Source: Verrucomicrobiota bacterium
GTDB lineage: Bacteria > Verrucomicrobiota > Lentisphaeria > JABSQK01 > JAJFLO01
Direction of reading: 5' to 3'
NCBI GenBank assembly: GCA_021772615.1
Contig: JAJFLQ010000132.1
Span: 1 to 64,000, forward strand
Length of the DNA stretch: 64,000 nt
This document shows, one piece after another, positions 54,632 through 62,753 of the stretch. The notes below the pieces were generated by a model. The model saw only the letters and a program-made list of their open reading frames with translations. It was not told where the DNA came from and did not search any database. The translations under genes and the position numbers were made by a program. Position 1 is the stretch's first letter, and each line of letters starts with the position of its first letter.

Positions 54632-56270
54632 TGACCCGTGGAAAAGTTAATCTGAAAGTAGCGCCTTTGGTGCTGGTTTCCGCCAGTGCGATCGACGCGC
54701 CGTAGTCGCGAAGAATGCCGTGGCAGATGGACAGTCCGAGGCCCATGCCCCTATCCGGTCCTTTGGTGGTGACAAAAGGTTCCAGAAGATTGTTGCGCAT
54801 TGTATCCGGTACGCCTCCGCCGGTGTCGCTCACAAGGACATGGACATGGTCGTCGTCCACTACGGATGTGATTCGAATCGCTTTTGAACGAATGCCCTGG
54901 TTGCCGGCCAGATCGATACTGTCTTTTGCATTGGTCGCCAGATTGATCAGCACCTGCTCGAAGCGGGTCTTGTTGATTTGGATGACAACATCGGGGGCGA
55001 CAGTGTTTACAAAGTCGATACCGTGGTTGCGCAGCTGTTCGCCGATCATATCGGTCACGCCGTCTACCAGAGTTCGCACATTCAAGTCCTCCACGGCGCT
55101 GATGTTCTTGTCCGATGCGAATTCGCGCATGTGGTCAATAACCCTGGACGCCCGATCGACCTGGGCGATAATCTTGTCGAGCGTAGACAGCACGCGAGTG
55201 GTGTCTACGGCTTTTCCGCGCGTCAGGAAATTCCGGATGGTCTCCGAATAGACCTTGATTCCGCTCAGCGGCTGGTTGAGTTCGTGTGCGATTCCGCCCG
55301 CCATTGTCGCGAGCGCAGAGAGTCGCTGGGTGAACAATGTCTGTATCATCAGGTCCTCGCGTGTGCGGTCTAATGCGACCTCACCGCGTTTGCGCTCGCT
55401 GATATCGGTGATGAATCCTTCCAACGCCACCAGCGAGCTATCGGCCGCGAAGATGCCGCAACCATGTTCCCACACCCATTTTTCCACGCCGCCCGCAGTG
55501 ACAATGCGGTACTCCATCTGGTACGGTCGCTGCTCTGCCAATGCCGCCTGAACCGTCTGCCAAACCCTGTCGCGCTCTGCCGGGTGGATGACCTTGCCGT
55601 AGCTGCACCGCCGGTTGTCGATGAAGTCATCGGCTGCGAATCCGGTCAGCGCCTCAATACCGTCGCTCACGTCTTCCATGGTCCAATCCTGGTCATTCTT
55701 GCAGCGATACACCGCTCCCTGCAGGTTGCTGATTAACGTCACCAGCGCACGCCGACTCTCTTTCGCTGCGGACTCTGCTTCTTTCTGCGCCGAGAGGTCG
55801 CGAATGATTCCTGTAAAAAACCGCTTCCCTGCGACCTTTGTTTCGCCCACGCCCAAGTACAGCGGGAACGTTGTGCCGTCTTTGCGCCTGCCCATGACTT
55901 CGCGACCGATGCCGATGATCTTTTTGTTACCCGAATCCAGATAATTCTTGATGTATGCGTCGTGATTTTCCCGATACGGCGACGGCATCAGGATGTTCAC
56001 GTTTTCGCCGATGACCTCATCGGCATCGAATCCAAAAATGCGTTCACTCGCGGGGTTGAAGGAGTCGATTACACCCCGGCTGTCAATGGTAATGATGCCG
56101 TCGATTGCCGTTTGCAGAATGGCGCGCAGTCTGGCCTCTTCGTTTGCGGATGCCGACGTTGTTGTTTCGTTGGTATTCGTTCGGAGGCCGCCGGTGTTGC
56201 AGGTTGACGAGCTATCTGTGGCTGTATTTCGCTCAGCAGGCGACATGGTATTACCGTGATCCTTCAGCAC
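54597..56270 (-). CDS. PAS-PAS sensor histidine kinase (NtrB-like)
   Basis: Soluble sensor of 557 residues and likely partner of the sigma-54 regulator. Two PAS domains: about 45-165 (AILQTAIDGIITIDSRGVID ... ENVNILMPSPY, FixL-like) and about 175-295 (GIEALTGFAADDFIDNRR). The kinase core has AGGIAHELNQPLSGIKVYSE with the phospho-His, then DTGGGVPD and GMGLGLSICHGIL. The first PAS resembles haem-binding FixL-type domains in the ENVN-MPSPY stretch, but haem binding is only a possibility. Confidence 0.93.
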   Translation of the reverse strand: MLKDHGNTMSPAERNTATDSSSTCNTGGLRTNTNETTTSASANEEARLRAILQTAIDGIITIDSRGVIDSFNPASERIFGFDADEVIGENVNILMPSPYRENHDAYIKNYLDSGNKKIIGIGREVMGRRKDGTTFPLYLGVGETKVAGKRFFTGIIRDLSAQKEAESAAKESRRALVTLISNLQGAVYRCKNDQDWTMEDVSDGIEALTGFAADDFIDNRRCSYGKVIHPAERDRVWQTVQAALAEQRPYQMEYRIVTAGGVEKWVWEHGCGIFAADSSLVALEGFITDISERKRGEVALDRTREDLMIQTLFTQRLSALATMAGGIAHELNQPLSGIKVYSETIRNFLTRGKAVDTTRVLSTLDKIIAQVDRASRVIDHMREFASDKNISAVEDLNVRTLVDGVTDMIGEQLRNHGIDFVNTVAPDVVIQINKTRFEQVLINLATNAKDSIDLAGNQGIRSKAIRITSVVDDDHVHVLVSDTGGGVPDTMRNNLLEPFVTTKGPDRGMGLGLSICHGILRDYGASIALAETSTKGATFRLTFPRVNGEKTTVTTTS

Positions 56271-57072
56271 ACCGGATACCAGTGCTGTGGTAGTGTGATT
56301 TAATGTGTTATGACAACGGGGATACTGTACGCTGCGGTCGCGCCACTACCAATCCGATTCCGGATACTCTGGTCGCTGCGACCAGTCCGTTTCGGTCATT
56401 CATACCTCGGAACCTGGGCAATGGCGAGATCTGTGCGATCGGAGATCGGCAACCCGCTGGAGCAAGAAGGTCGTGAAAAATGACAGAAAGAGGGGAGAGG
56501 ACAGCTGGTTACGCGCACATTCACATACGGATGCAAAATGATGGTGACCGACTTGTCCAAAGCGGTGAAGCTTGAACAACAGGCTCTCAGTTTTACCAAT
56601 CACGAGATTATCAGCGCGCGCAAGAGGTATCAATGCAGTGACTGTGAACGCCAATGAGCGTCGAATAAAATGGGAAGGGGCGGAATCGAACATTCGAAAC
56701 GCGTTTCGCCTGAAAATCCTTGCCTGAGACCGCAAAAATCTGTTTGTGTCACACGCGGTGGAACAAGGGGTTCGTTTAGACCATTAGTGTTACGTTTCTG
56801 TGCAATAATGGCCTCTTATTAACGGGATGTCGCCAAATGGACGATACTTCGATTGGATTGGAGAAAGATTCATTGTGGCAAATGAATTAGAGCCCGCAAA
56901 TGCTTATTGGGTGTCCCATGCCGGGCAAGTGACGTCGATGTTTCGATTACGTTACCGTAAGAATAGTCGCCATGGCGGCGCACAGTGACGTAATATCCCG
57001 GTTGAACGCCTGGGGTTTCCCTGCTTTCAAAATTTCAAAAGGAACAGTACCGATCGATTCCTTACGCTGGTT
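56271..57072. other. Intergenic region with att-like repeat copy 1
   Basis: 800 bp without a credible gene, becoming more AT-rich to the right. It marks the change from core to accessory DNA. The only structured element seen is the repeat at 56667-56777. Confidence 0.5.
56667..56777. repeat. Att-like direct repeat copy 1
   Basis: About 110 bp that aligns with 58192-58316. The shared core, on the minus strand, contains GTTCGATTCCGCCCCTT, similar to the T-loop and 3' end of a tRNA. A complete tRNA cannot be folded because the T-stem 5' half does not pair. It is probably an attachment-site remnant of an integrative element. Confidence 0.55.
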
Positions 57073-57681
57073 TCATGCTCGACGTAGCGAATCTGATATT
57101 GCCTGCGACCAGGCAACCGGACTCGTATACACCTTGGCAACTTTTCCGTCTGCTACCCGAAAGATTAAGGCTGGGGCGACATCGGTCTCGGAATTGTCAT
57201 AGAAATAAGCGCGGTCAACCCATTGCAGTGACTCAACACACTTCTCAATTGACCTGTAGTATCGGGAGATGATTTTGGAAATCGGTACGTCGTGCCCACC
57301 CTCCATTACCCGCAAGGCCACTCTCTGCGCATTAATGGATGGGTCATTCGTACATATGAAAAATAGACGGACAAAGAATCCGGCGGCTTTGGCGCGCCGT
57401 ACAAAGTCGACTTTTTCAGATGTAGAGAAAACCGTTTCGAAAGCAACGCTGGTACCGTTGACTAAACATTTTTCGCGCCTCCTTTTAGCCTCATCCGCGG
57501 CTCTGAATATGGAATCGGATGAATTCCAGTCGCCGAATTCCTGCTCAGCAATGACATCGGGATTGATGTAAACACATCCCCCCATCCATTCATGTAGTAA
57601 GAGTTTTTCAGTAATCGTTGTTTTTCCCGCACCGTTTGGGCCAGCAACAACGATAAGTCTCGGTTTTTGAGATTCTGCCAC
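57073..57681 (-). CDS. Zeta-toxin family P-loop kinase
   Basis: A 202-residue protein with Walker A GPNGAGKTT (residues 14-22), YINPDVIAEQEFG and a Thr/Glu-containing FETVFST segment, the layout of zeta-type toxins that phosphorylate nucleotide-sugar precursors. Start is GTG at 57679-57681. A small frame 18 bp upstream (57700-57864) is a likely partner. The pair lies between two att-like repeats. Confidence 0.85.
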   Translation of the reverse strand: MAESQKPRLIVVAGPNGAGKTTITEKLLLHEWMGGCVYINPDVIAEQEFGDWNSSDSIFRAADEAKRRREKCLVNGTSVAFETVFSTSEKVDFVRRAKAAGFFVRLFFICTNDPSINAQRVALRVMEGGHDVPISKIISRYYRSIEKCVESLQWVDRAYFYDNSETDVAPALIFRVADGKVAKVYTSPVAWSQAISDSLRRA

Positions 57682-57699
57682 GATTGCCCAATTTTTTTT

Positions 57700-57864
57700 C
57701 TATTTAACCGCTGCTTCAACGACCTCACGAATTTTCCGCACGTGTTTGTCAATGGCGTCGCGTCTTTTTAGTCGCGCCTCCTTGCCAGCCTGTGCGATTA
57801 ACCGCTTTAGCTGCTCCTCCTGATCGGTGGTGGGCGTCCCTTTTGGATCCAATAGTTCTTTCAC
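57700..57864 (-). CDS. Small basic protein, putative partner of the zeta toxin
   Basis: A 54-residue frame starting at GTG 57862-57864 and ending TAG 57700-57702. It reads VKELLDPKGTPTTDQEEQLK then RLIAQAGKEARLKRR and a helical HVRKIREVVEAAVK end. It is highly charged and helical. Position directly ahead of the zeta-type gene, with a purine-rich GGAAATGCT upstream, suggests an antitoxin or operon partner, but I recognise no family. Confidence 0.5.
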   Translation of the reverse strand: MKELLDPKGTPTTDQEEQLKRLIAQAGKEARLKRRDAIDKHVRKIREVVEAAVK

Positions 57865-58583
57865 AGCATTTCCTAACGTTAATATTCCGCCACCGGACGG
57901 AAAGCATAATCGGTTGGTTCAAAGTTCGCTCATTCAAGGAATGTAATTTTTGTACAAATATATCAATTTCTGCAGCTTAATAATCACTTCCCCGTGATTT
58001 CCCGAGAATCGATGTGGTTTTGACACACCTCAGGGAAAGAATACAAATGTCAGGAGCAATTTGCAGGTGGGCGGATTGTTTTCCTGCTGATTTACGGAGG
58101 TGAAGCTACAAATCCACTACAAATGGAATTTAGGAGGGTTGTACATCCCCCCTAAAGGGGCTGGATAAAGACTTGCCGAAGAAGACGTAGGAAAAATGGC
58201 AAGGGGCGGAATCGAACACTCGAAACGCTTTTCTCCTGAAAATCCTTGCCTGAAACCGTAAAAAACCAGTTTGTGGCACAGCCTGTGGCACAAGCCGTGG
58301 TACAGGGGTTCGTTTATGTAATTTTATACTTCACGCCAGCAATATACCACTCTATCGCCATTTTTGCGATCCTTGCTAATTCATTTTTTGGGTAATCTAA
58401 AAACCCGACATGGAGAGTGATGAACAGTTGGTGCAGCATCGCGGAGGCCACTGTTTTTGTCTCGACCTCGGGACGACGACCCCAAATTTACAGCTCTTTC
58501 TTCGATTTATTGATTTCATCAAAGAAATCTTATTCGACATTGGAACTCTTGCAATACTTAAGCGTCTACTAAAATACTTAATC
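57865..58583. other. Intergenic region with att-like repeat copy 2
   Basis: About 720 bp, AT-rich, without a credible gene. It holds the second att-like repeat at 58192-58316, a CCCCT-AA-AGGGG hairpin near 58149-58160, and a paired ATACTTAA motif (58554-58561 and 58574-58581) immediately before the ArsR gene. Confidence 0.5.
58192..58316. repeat. Att-like direct repeat copy 2
   Basis: Aligns with 56667-56777 at roughly four of five positions. It is slightly longer owing to three tandem 12-bp units (TGTGGCACAGCC, TGTGGCACAAGC, CGTGGTACAGGG), of which copy 1 keeps a reduced set. Same tRNA-3'-end-like core on the minus strand. Confidence 0.55.
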
Positions 58584-58958
58584 ATGAAAGAGCGAACAAA
58601 AACAGAAAACGGCGATTGCTTTGCTTCCATAAAAGCGGAGAGTGAAATTTCTGAAATCCAGGTTGATCTATCGAAGGCTGAATGGATTGAGAAGACGATC
58701 CGATATTTAGAAGCGATAAAAGATGGAACCCGGTTTAAGATCGTGTATTTGCTGCTCAGGCACGAACGACTGTGCGTCCGCGACTTGGCGAATATACTGG
58801 ATGTCAGCAGCTCAGCGATATCCCAACATCTCCGAAAGCTAAAAGATATGGACTTGGTGACGGCCTTTCGGCAGAAGCAAACCCTTTTCTATTCTTTGAA
58901 AAATGGAGATTTCAAAAGATTTGTTGTCAGCATCACGAATGAAACAAAAAACAGATAA
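58584..58958 (+). CDS. ArsR/SmtB-family repressor upstream of merT
   Basis: A 124-residue winged-helix metal sensor: DGTRFKIVYLLLRHERLCVRDLANIL then SSSAISQHLRKLKDM as the recognition helix. The Cys in ERLCVRDL sits where ArsR proteins have a metal-binding Cys, but the second Cys of ELCVCDL is Arg. I start at ATG 58584; the frame is open further upstream without similarity. Two ATACTTAA motifs just ahead may be its operator. It overlaps merT by 20 bp, so it probably regulates mercury uptake genes. Confidence 0.85.
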   Translation: MKERTKTENGDCFASIKAESEISEIQVDLSKAEWIEKTIRYLEAIKDGTRFKIVYLLLRHERLCVRDLANILDVSSSAISQHLRKLKDMDLVTAFRQKQTLFYSLKNGDFKRFVVSITNETKNR

Positions 58959-59340
58959 TGTCATCGCGTCAATCGGGATTGCTTCGGCGGTCGGTGCATC
59001 AATGTGTTGTATTGGCCCGGTTTTGGCTTTTTTCGCCGGGGCGAGTGGATTAGTCGCGGCCCTCTCCTGGTTTGAACCGGCAAGGCCGGTGTTAATCACA
59101 GTCACTATCGGTTTTCTGATTTTTGCCTGGTATCAAAAATCGAAGCCGGGCATTTCTTGTGATTGTGAGGCAGAGAAGATTGCATTTGTCCGCTCCAAAC
59201 TCTTCTTAGCGGTTGTCACCGTATTTGCGGCCGCGATTCTCTCCTTTCCATATTATGCCGGCGTTTTTTATCCAAATTCTAATTCTAAATCACCGACGAT
59301 TACTGTATCTCAGTATATCCGGTCTACGGAATTTTTATAA
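58939..59340 (+). CDS. merT: Mercuric transport protein MerT (N-terminal part of a broken MerT-MerP fusion)
   Basis: Inner-membrane Hg(II) importer, 133 residues. The first span has the Cys pair MCCIGPVLAFFAGASG, and a second Cys pair CDCE follows at about 73-75; three spans in all. After the last span the frame runs YIRSTEFL and stops. In the other frame, IFITGMTCEG continues into a MerP-like domain. A single-T loss in the run GAATTTTTATAA explains this. The importer part looks complete. Confidence 0.85.
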   Translation: MKQKTDNVIASIGIASAVGASMCCIGPVLAFFAGASGLVAALSWFEPARPVLITVTIGFLIFAWYQKSKPGISCDCEAEKIAFVRSKLFLAVVTVFAAAILSFPYYAGVFYPNSNSKSPTITVSQYIRSTEFL

Positions 59341-59558
59341 CTGGCATGACATGCGAAGGACGCGCTAAACATGTGCAGTTCGAGGGTGCCAAACTGGATG
59401 GGGTAGTCGAAATACAAGTGTCCTATGAAAAAGGCTCAGCAGTCGTGGACTTCGACAGTTCAACCGTTTCTGTCGAAGCAATATCTGAAACGATTAACTC
59501 GACCGGATACAAAGTTACAAATTATGAATTGACGATAATAAAAACGGCTTTATCGTAA
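59334..59558 (+). pseudogene. merP: Frameshifted, Cys-deficient MerP/HMA domain
   Basis: Heavy-metal-associated fold of about 70 residues: GMTCEGRAKHVQFEGAKLDG and a INSTGYKVTNYE end. It was probably fused to the MerT frame. The metal motif CxxC has become C-E-G-R, one TGC-to-CGC change, so mercury binding through two thiols is lost. An ATG at 59346 could start a free product, but with the frameshift and the lost Cys I regard it as decayed. Confidence 0.75.
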
Positions 59559-59565
59559 TATTACG

Positions 59566-59901
59566 ATGAATAAAGCAGATACATGTGATAGCGACCAGTG
59601 CTGTCCGGCGCCACAGACGTTGAACATCGACGGTGATGTGGATGAGGAACTCGCCCGGATCGCCAAGGCTCTGGCTCATCCAGCAAGAGTACAGATTCTA
59701 AGGATACTAGCCAGGCAGAAGGATTGCTTCTGTGGAGATATCGTTGAGCATGTACCATTAGCTCAGTCGACTGTCTCACAGCATCTCAAGATAATGAAGG
59801 AGTCTGGAGTAATCCATGGCGAAATTGACGGAGTCCGGACCTGCTACTGCATTGAGCCACGCGTTCTTTCTAGGTTCAAGAGTTTAGTAAACGACCTCTA
59901 A
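59566..59901 (+). CDS. arsR: ArsR-family repressor of the arsenate operon
   Basis: A 111-residue winged-helix repressor: LAHPARVQILRILARQKDCFCGDIVEHV, then LAQSTVSQHLKIMKESG. The CFCGDIV stretch carries two cysteines at the arsenic-sensing helix, and further cysteines occur at DQCCPAP and TCYC. It is 58 bp ahead of the GAPDH gene in the arsR-gapdh-arsJ arrangement, so arsenic-responsive control of that pair is expected. Confidence 0.9.
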   Translation: MNKADTCDSDQCCPAPQTLNIDGDVDEELARIAKALAHPARVQILRILARQKDCFCGDIVEHVPLAQSTVSQHLKIMKESGVIHGEIDGVRTCYCIEPRVLSRFKSLVNDL

Positions 59902-59959
59902 AAAAATTTGACCATATTAATCGCTAATCGACGATAAACGATAAGGGGAGAACAATGAT

Positions 59960-60967
59960 ATGAGTGCGCGTATCGCTATCAATGGTTTTGGGCGCATGGG
60001 CCGGTTAGCATTTCGTGTCGCATGGGGAAGTGATTTGAAAATTGTTCACGTCAATGAAATCGCAGGCGGATCTGGGGCCGCGGCACATTTGCTGACCTTT
60101 GACTCGGTACACGGTCGATGGCTCCGCGATGTTCAATCGCAGGGCGACGTCATTTCGGTCGATAACAAATCTGTCGGCTTCAGCGAATACGAAGAGCCAG
60201 GGGATATCAACTGGGGAGATCTTGGCGTAGACATTGTTTTGGAATGCACCGGTAAGTTTCGCACCCAGGAACTGCTGCAACCCTATTTTGACAATGGAGT
60301 GAAAAAAGTAATCGTTGCTGCTCCGGTAAAAAAGGGAGCGCTCAATATCGTTGTCGGTGTTAACGATCATAAGTACCGATGCGATTCACACCATTTACTC
60401 ACTGCAGCATCATGCACGACGAATTGCCTGGCTCCTGTCGTCAAGGTAATTCATGAGAATATCGGTATTCGCCACGGCGTTATTACGACGATTCACGACA
60501 TGACGAATACCCAAACCGTTGTCGACGCCCCGCATAATGATTTACGGCGAGCACGGGCAAGCAGCCTGTCTCTCATCCCCACAACCACCGGCTCCGCTAC
60601 AGCAATCACGATGATTTATCCTGAGCTGAATGGAAAGCTGGACGGTCTCGCCGTCAGGGTTCCACTCTTAAACGCATCATTAACAGATTGTGTATTTGAG
60701 GTATCTCGTCCAACGACGGTAGAGGAAGTGAACGACCTATTCAGGACCGCTGCAGCCGGAAATCTAAAGGGTATCCTGGGATATGAGGAACGCCCACTTG
60801 TGTCAGTTGATTACAAAGATGATCCCCGATCATCAATAATTGATGCACTTTCAACAACGGTAGTGAACGGCACCTGTGTCAAAGTTCTTGCCTGGTATGA
60901 TAACGAGATCGGGTATATAAATCGAATGGTCGAGCTAACTCGGAAAGTTGCACATTCTCTCCAATGA
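59960..60967 (+). CDS. gap: Glyceraldehyde-3-phosphate dehydrogenase of the ArsJ pathway
   Basis: In this context the enzyme probably uses arsenate in place of phosphate to make 1-arseno-3-phosphoglycerate, the ArsJ substrate. NAD-binding INGFGRMGRLAFRVAW at the start and the catalytic Cys in SCTTNCLAPVV are intact; WYDNEIGYINRM ends it. Length 335 is standard. Its stop overlaps the arsJ start by 4 bp. An AGGGGAG ribosome site lies upstream. Confidence 0.93.
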   Translation: MSARIAINGFGRMGRLAFRVAWGSDLKIVHVNEIAGGSGAAAHLLTFDSVHGRWLRDVQSQGDVISVDNKSVGFSEYEEPGDINWGDLGVDIVLECTGKFRTQELLQPYFDNGVKKVIVAAPVKKGALNIVVGVNDHKYRCDSHHLLTAASCTTNCLAPVVKVIHENIGIRHGVITTIHDMTNTQTVVDAPHNDLRRARASSLSLIPTTTGSATAITMIYPELNGKLDGLAVRVPLLNASLTDCVFEVSRPTTVEEVNDLFRTAAAGNLKGILGYEERPLVSVDYKDDPRSSIIDALSTTVVNGTCVKVLAWYDNEIGYINRMVELTRKVAHSLQ

Positions 60968-62217
60968 CAAGTCTACGCAATTACACAATTGTAACCAGTT
61001 CGTATTGGGGATTCACCCTGACGGACGGCGCTCTCCGGATGCTGGTACTTTTATATTTCCATCAACTGGGATACACACCCATCCAGCTCGCGTTTCTTTT
61101 TCTTCTCTACGAGTTTTTTGGAATGGTCACGAATCTTCTCGGGGGCTGGATTGCTTCTCGCATGGGTTTGAAGCTGACGCTTGTCGGTGGCCTATGTCTT
61201 CAGGTGGGCGCCTTGCTAATGCTTTCGTTCATTGATCCCAACTGGGAGCTCGTTTTATCAGTGTCCTATGTCATGGCAGCCCAGGCTTTATCGGGAATAG
61301 CAAAAGACCTCACGAAAATGAGTTCAAAGAGCGCCATCAAGTTTTTGATTCCGGAAGATCAGAAATCTGCGCTGTTCAAATGGACGGCACTTCTAACTGG
61401 GTCAAAAAATACTCTGAAAGGAGTTGGATTTTTTCTCGGCGGGGTCCTGCTTTCTTGTTTCGGATTTAAACATTCGCTCTGGGTGATGGCTGGATCATTA
61501 TGTCTTGTGATGGTGGCTTCGTTCGGTCTCCCGAGAAACATGGGAAAAGCCAAGACCAAGTCTGAGCTAAGGCAGATATTTTCGAAAAACAGGGAAATAA
61601 ACGTGCTTTCTGCAGCGCGTTTTTTTCTATTCGGATCACGGGACATTTGGTTTGTTGTTGCTGTACCCGTATTTCTTTCCGCAAGCCTGGGTTGGGGATT
61701 TACAAAAGTCGGAACTTTTCTTGCTTTATGGGTCATTGGCTATGGAATGATCCAATCGATTGCTCCGGGAATCGTAAAGTTGTGGACAAAAGGAAATGCT
61801 CCGCAGGGAGGAAGCGCAGTGGCGTTAGCGTTTTTGCTCACGCTTTCAACGGCAGCATTGTTGATTGGGCTGCACATCAGTGATGAAGACGCAGTCGTTA
61901 TTCTCGCGGGACTCGCTGTTTTCGGAATCGTATTCGCCATAAATTCGTCCGTCCATTCTTATCTAATACTGGACTATTCTAAAGGCGACAAAGTAGCCGC
62001 CGACGTAGGCTTCTATTACATGGCCAACGCCGGCGGTCGACTAATCGGAACCCTTTTGTCAGGACTGTCATATCAATCTTATGGCATTTCCGGCTGCCTA
62101 ATCAACACGATGATTTTTGCACTGACCTCGGCGGTGATTTCAATGTTCCTGCCGAGAAACGGTGTCGAGGCTAGTAAGGTCTCACCCGAGCGGCGGACAC
62201 CGATCGCTCACAGTTGA
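60964..62217 (+). CDS. arsJ: ArsJ organoarsenical efflux MFS transporter
   Basis: Inner-membrane transporter exporting 1-arseno-3-phosphoglycerate, which then breaks down to release arsenate outside. The 417-residue sequence is MFS-like with about 12 spans and the ArsJ-typical opening NYTIVTSSYWGFTLTDGALR and loop GIAKDLTKMSSKSAIKFL. It is translationally coupled to the GAPDH gene (ATGA). This gene pair defines the arsenate-resistance operon. Confidence 0.93.
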   Translation: MTSLRNYTIVTSSYWGFTLTDGALRMLVLLYFHQLGYTPIQLAFLFLLYEFFGMVTNLLGGWIASRMGLKLTLVGGLCLQVGALLMLSFIDPNWELVLSVSYVMAAQALSGIAKDLTKMSSKSAIKFLIPEDQKSALFKWTALLTGSKNTLKGVGFFLGGVLLSCFGFKHSLWVMAGSLCLVMVASFGLPRNMGKAKTKSELRQIFSKNREINVLSAARFFLFGSRDIWFVVAVPVFLSASLGWGFTKVGTFLALWVIGYGMIQSIAPGIVKLWTKGNAPQGGSAVALAFLLTLSTAALLIGLHISDEDAVVILAGLAVFGIVFAINSSVHSYLILDYSKGDKVAADVGFYYMANAGGRLIGTLLSGLSYQSYGISGCLINTMIFALTSAVISMFLPRNGVEASKVSPERRTPIAHS

Positions 62218-62332
62218 TGCGAGATATTGTCCGGGCATGTTTACCACTCAAAGTAAATCAAGAAAAAACTGGACTTCACCCTTCTTTATCTGGGAACTTT
62301 ACCAAAATCATTGCACTCTAATAGACATCATG

Positions 62333-62350
62333 TTACACTATGCTGTGTAA
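62333..62350. promoter_or_regulatory. TTACAC-N6-GTGTAA dyad, candidate ArsR operator
   Basis: A 6-bp inverted repeat with 6-bp spacer, 23 bp upstream of the ATG at 62373, in an AT-rich stretch. Form and position suit an ArsR-type operator for the downstream gene. Confidence 0.45.
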
Positions 62351-62372
62351 TAATGTAATAGCGGGGTTATTA

Positions 62373-62753
62373 ATGGATAGGAAAAGAAAACCAAAGTGTT
62401 GCTCGCCGAAACCAGATATCGATAAACGGGAACTTTTGACGCTCGATGAAGCATCGAGTCTTGAATCGATGTTTAAGATGTTGGCAAACGGAACTCGACT
62501 TCGGATATTACATGCGCTTGTTCGCGAGAACGAGCTTTGTGTTGGCGATATTGCTGAAAATATTGGTATGAAACCACAGGCAGTTTCCAATCAACTTATT
62601 CGGCTCTCGGATCGTGGGATCGTCGATAGTCATCGTAACGGATTGGAAATTCGATACCGGATCATCGACCCTTGCGTTGTTGAGTTACTCGATCGAGGTT
62701 GGTGTCTGGTTGATGATTCCGCAAAAAGAGCCTTGAAGAAAAGGAAACTATGA
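62373..62753 (+). CDS. ArsR-family metal-responsive regulator
   Basis: A 126-residue winged-helix protein: LANGTRLRILHALVRENELCVGDIAENIG, recognition helix MKPQAVSNQLIRLSD, with extra cysteines at KCCSPKP (N-terminus) and GWCLVDD (C-terminus) as possible metal ligands. I prefer ATG 62373 to one 11 codons upstream. Its stop overlaps the start of the barrel gene (ATGA), so it probably controls that and the FMN-binding-like gene. Inducer is not determinable. Confidence 0.85.
   Translation: MDRKRKPKCCSPKPDIDKRELLTLDEASSLESMFKMLANGTRLRILHALVRENELCVGDIAENIGMKPQAVSNQLIRLSDRGIVDSHRNGLEIRYRIIDPCVVELLDRGWCLVDDSAKRALKKRKL

Noticed and set aside
56667..56700. Possible tRNA gene at the att-like repeat
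   Set aside because: Only the T-loop and 3' end look tRNA-like; T-stem, anticodon arm and D-arm cannot be formed.
56400..56735. 111-codon minus-strand frame through the first att-like repeat
   Set aside because: Its N-terminal part is just the repeat read through; no protein family features, and the second repeat copy gives a frame that ends at once.
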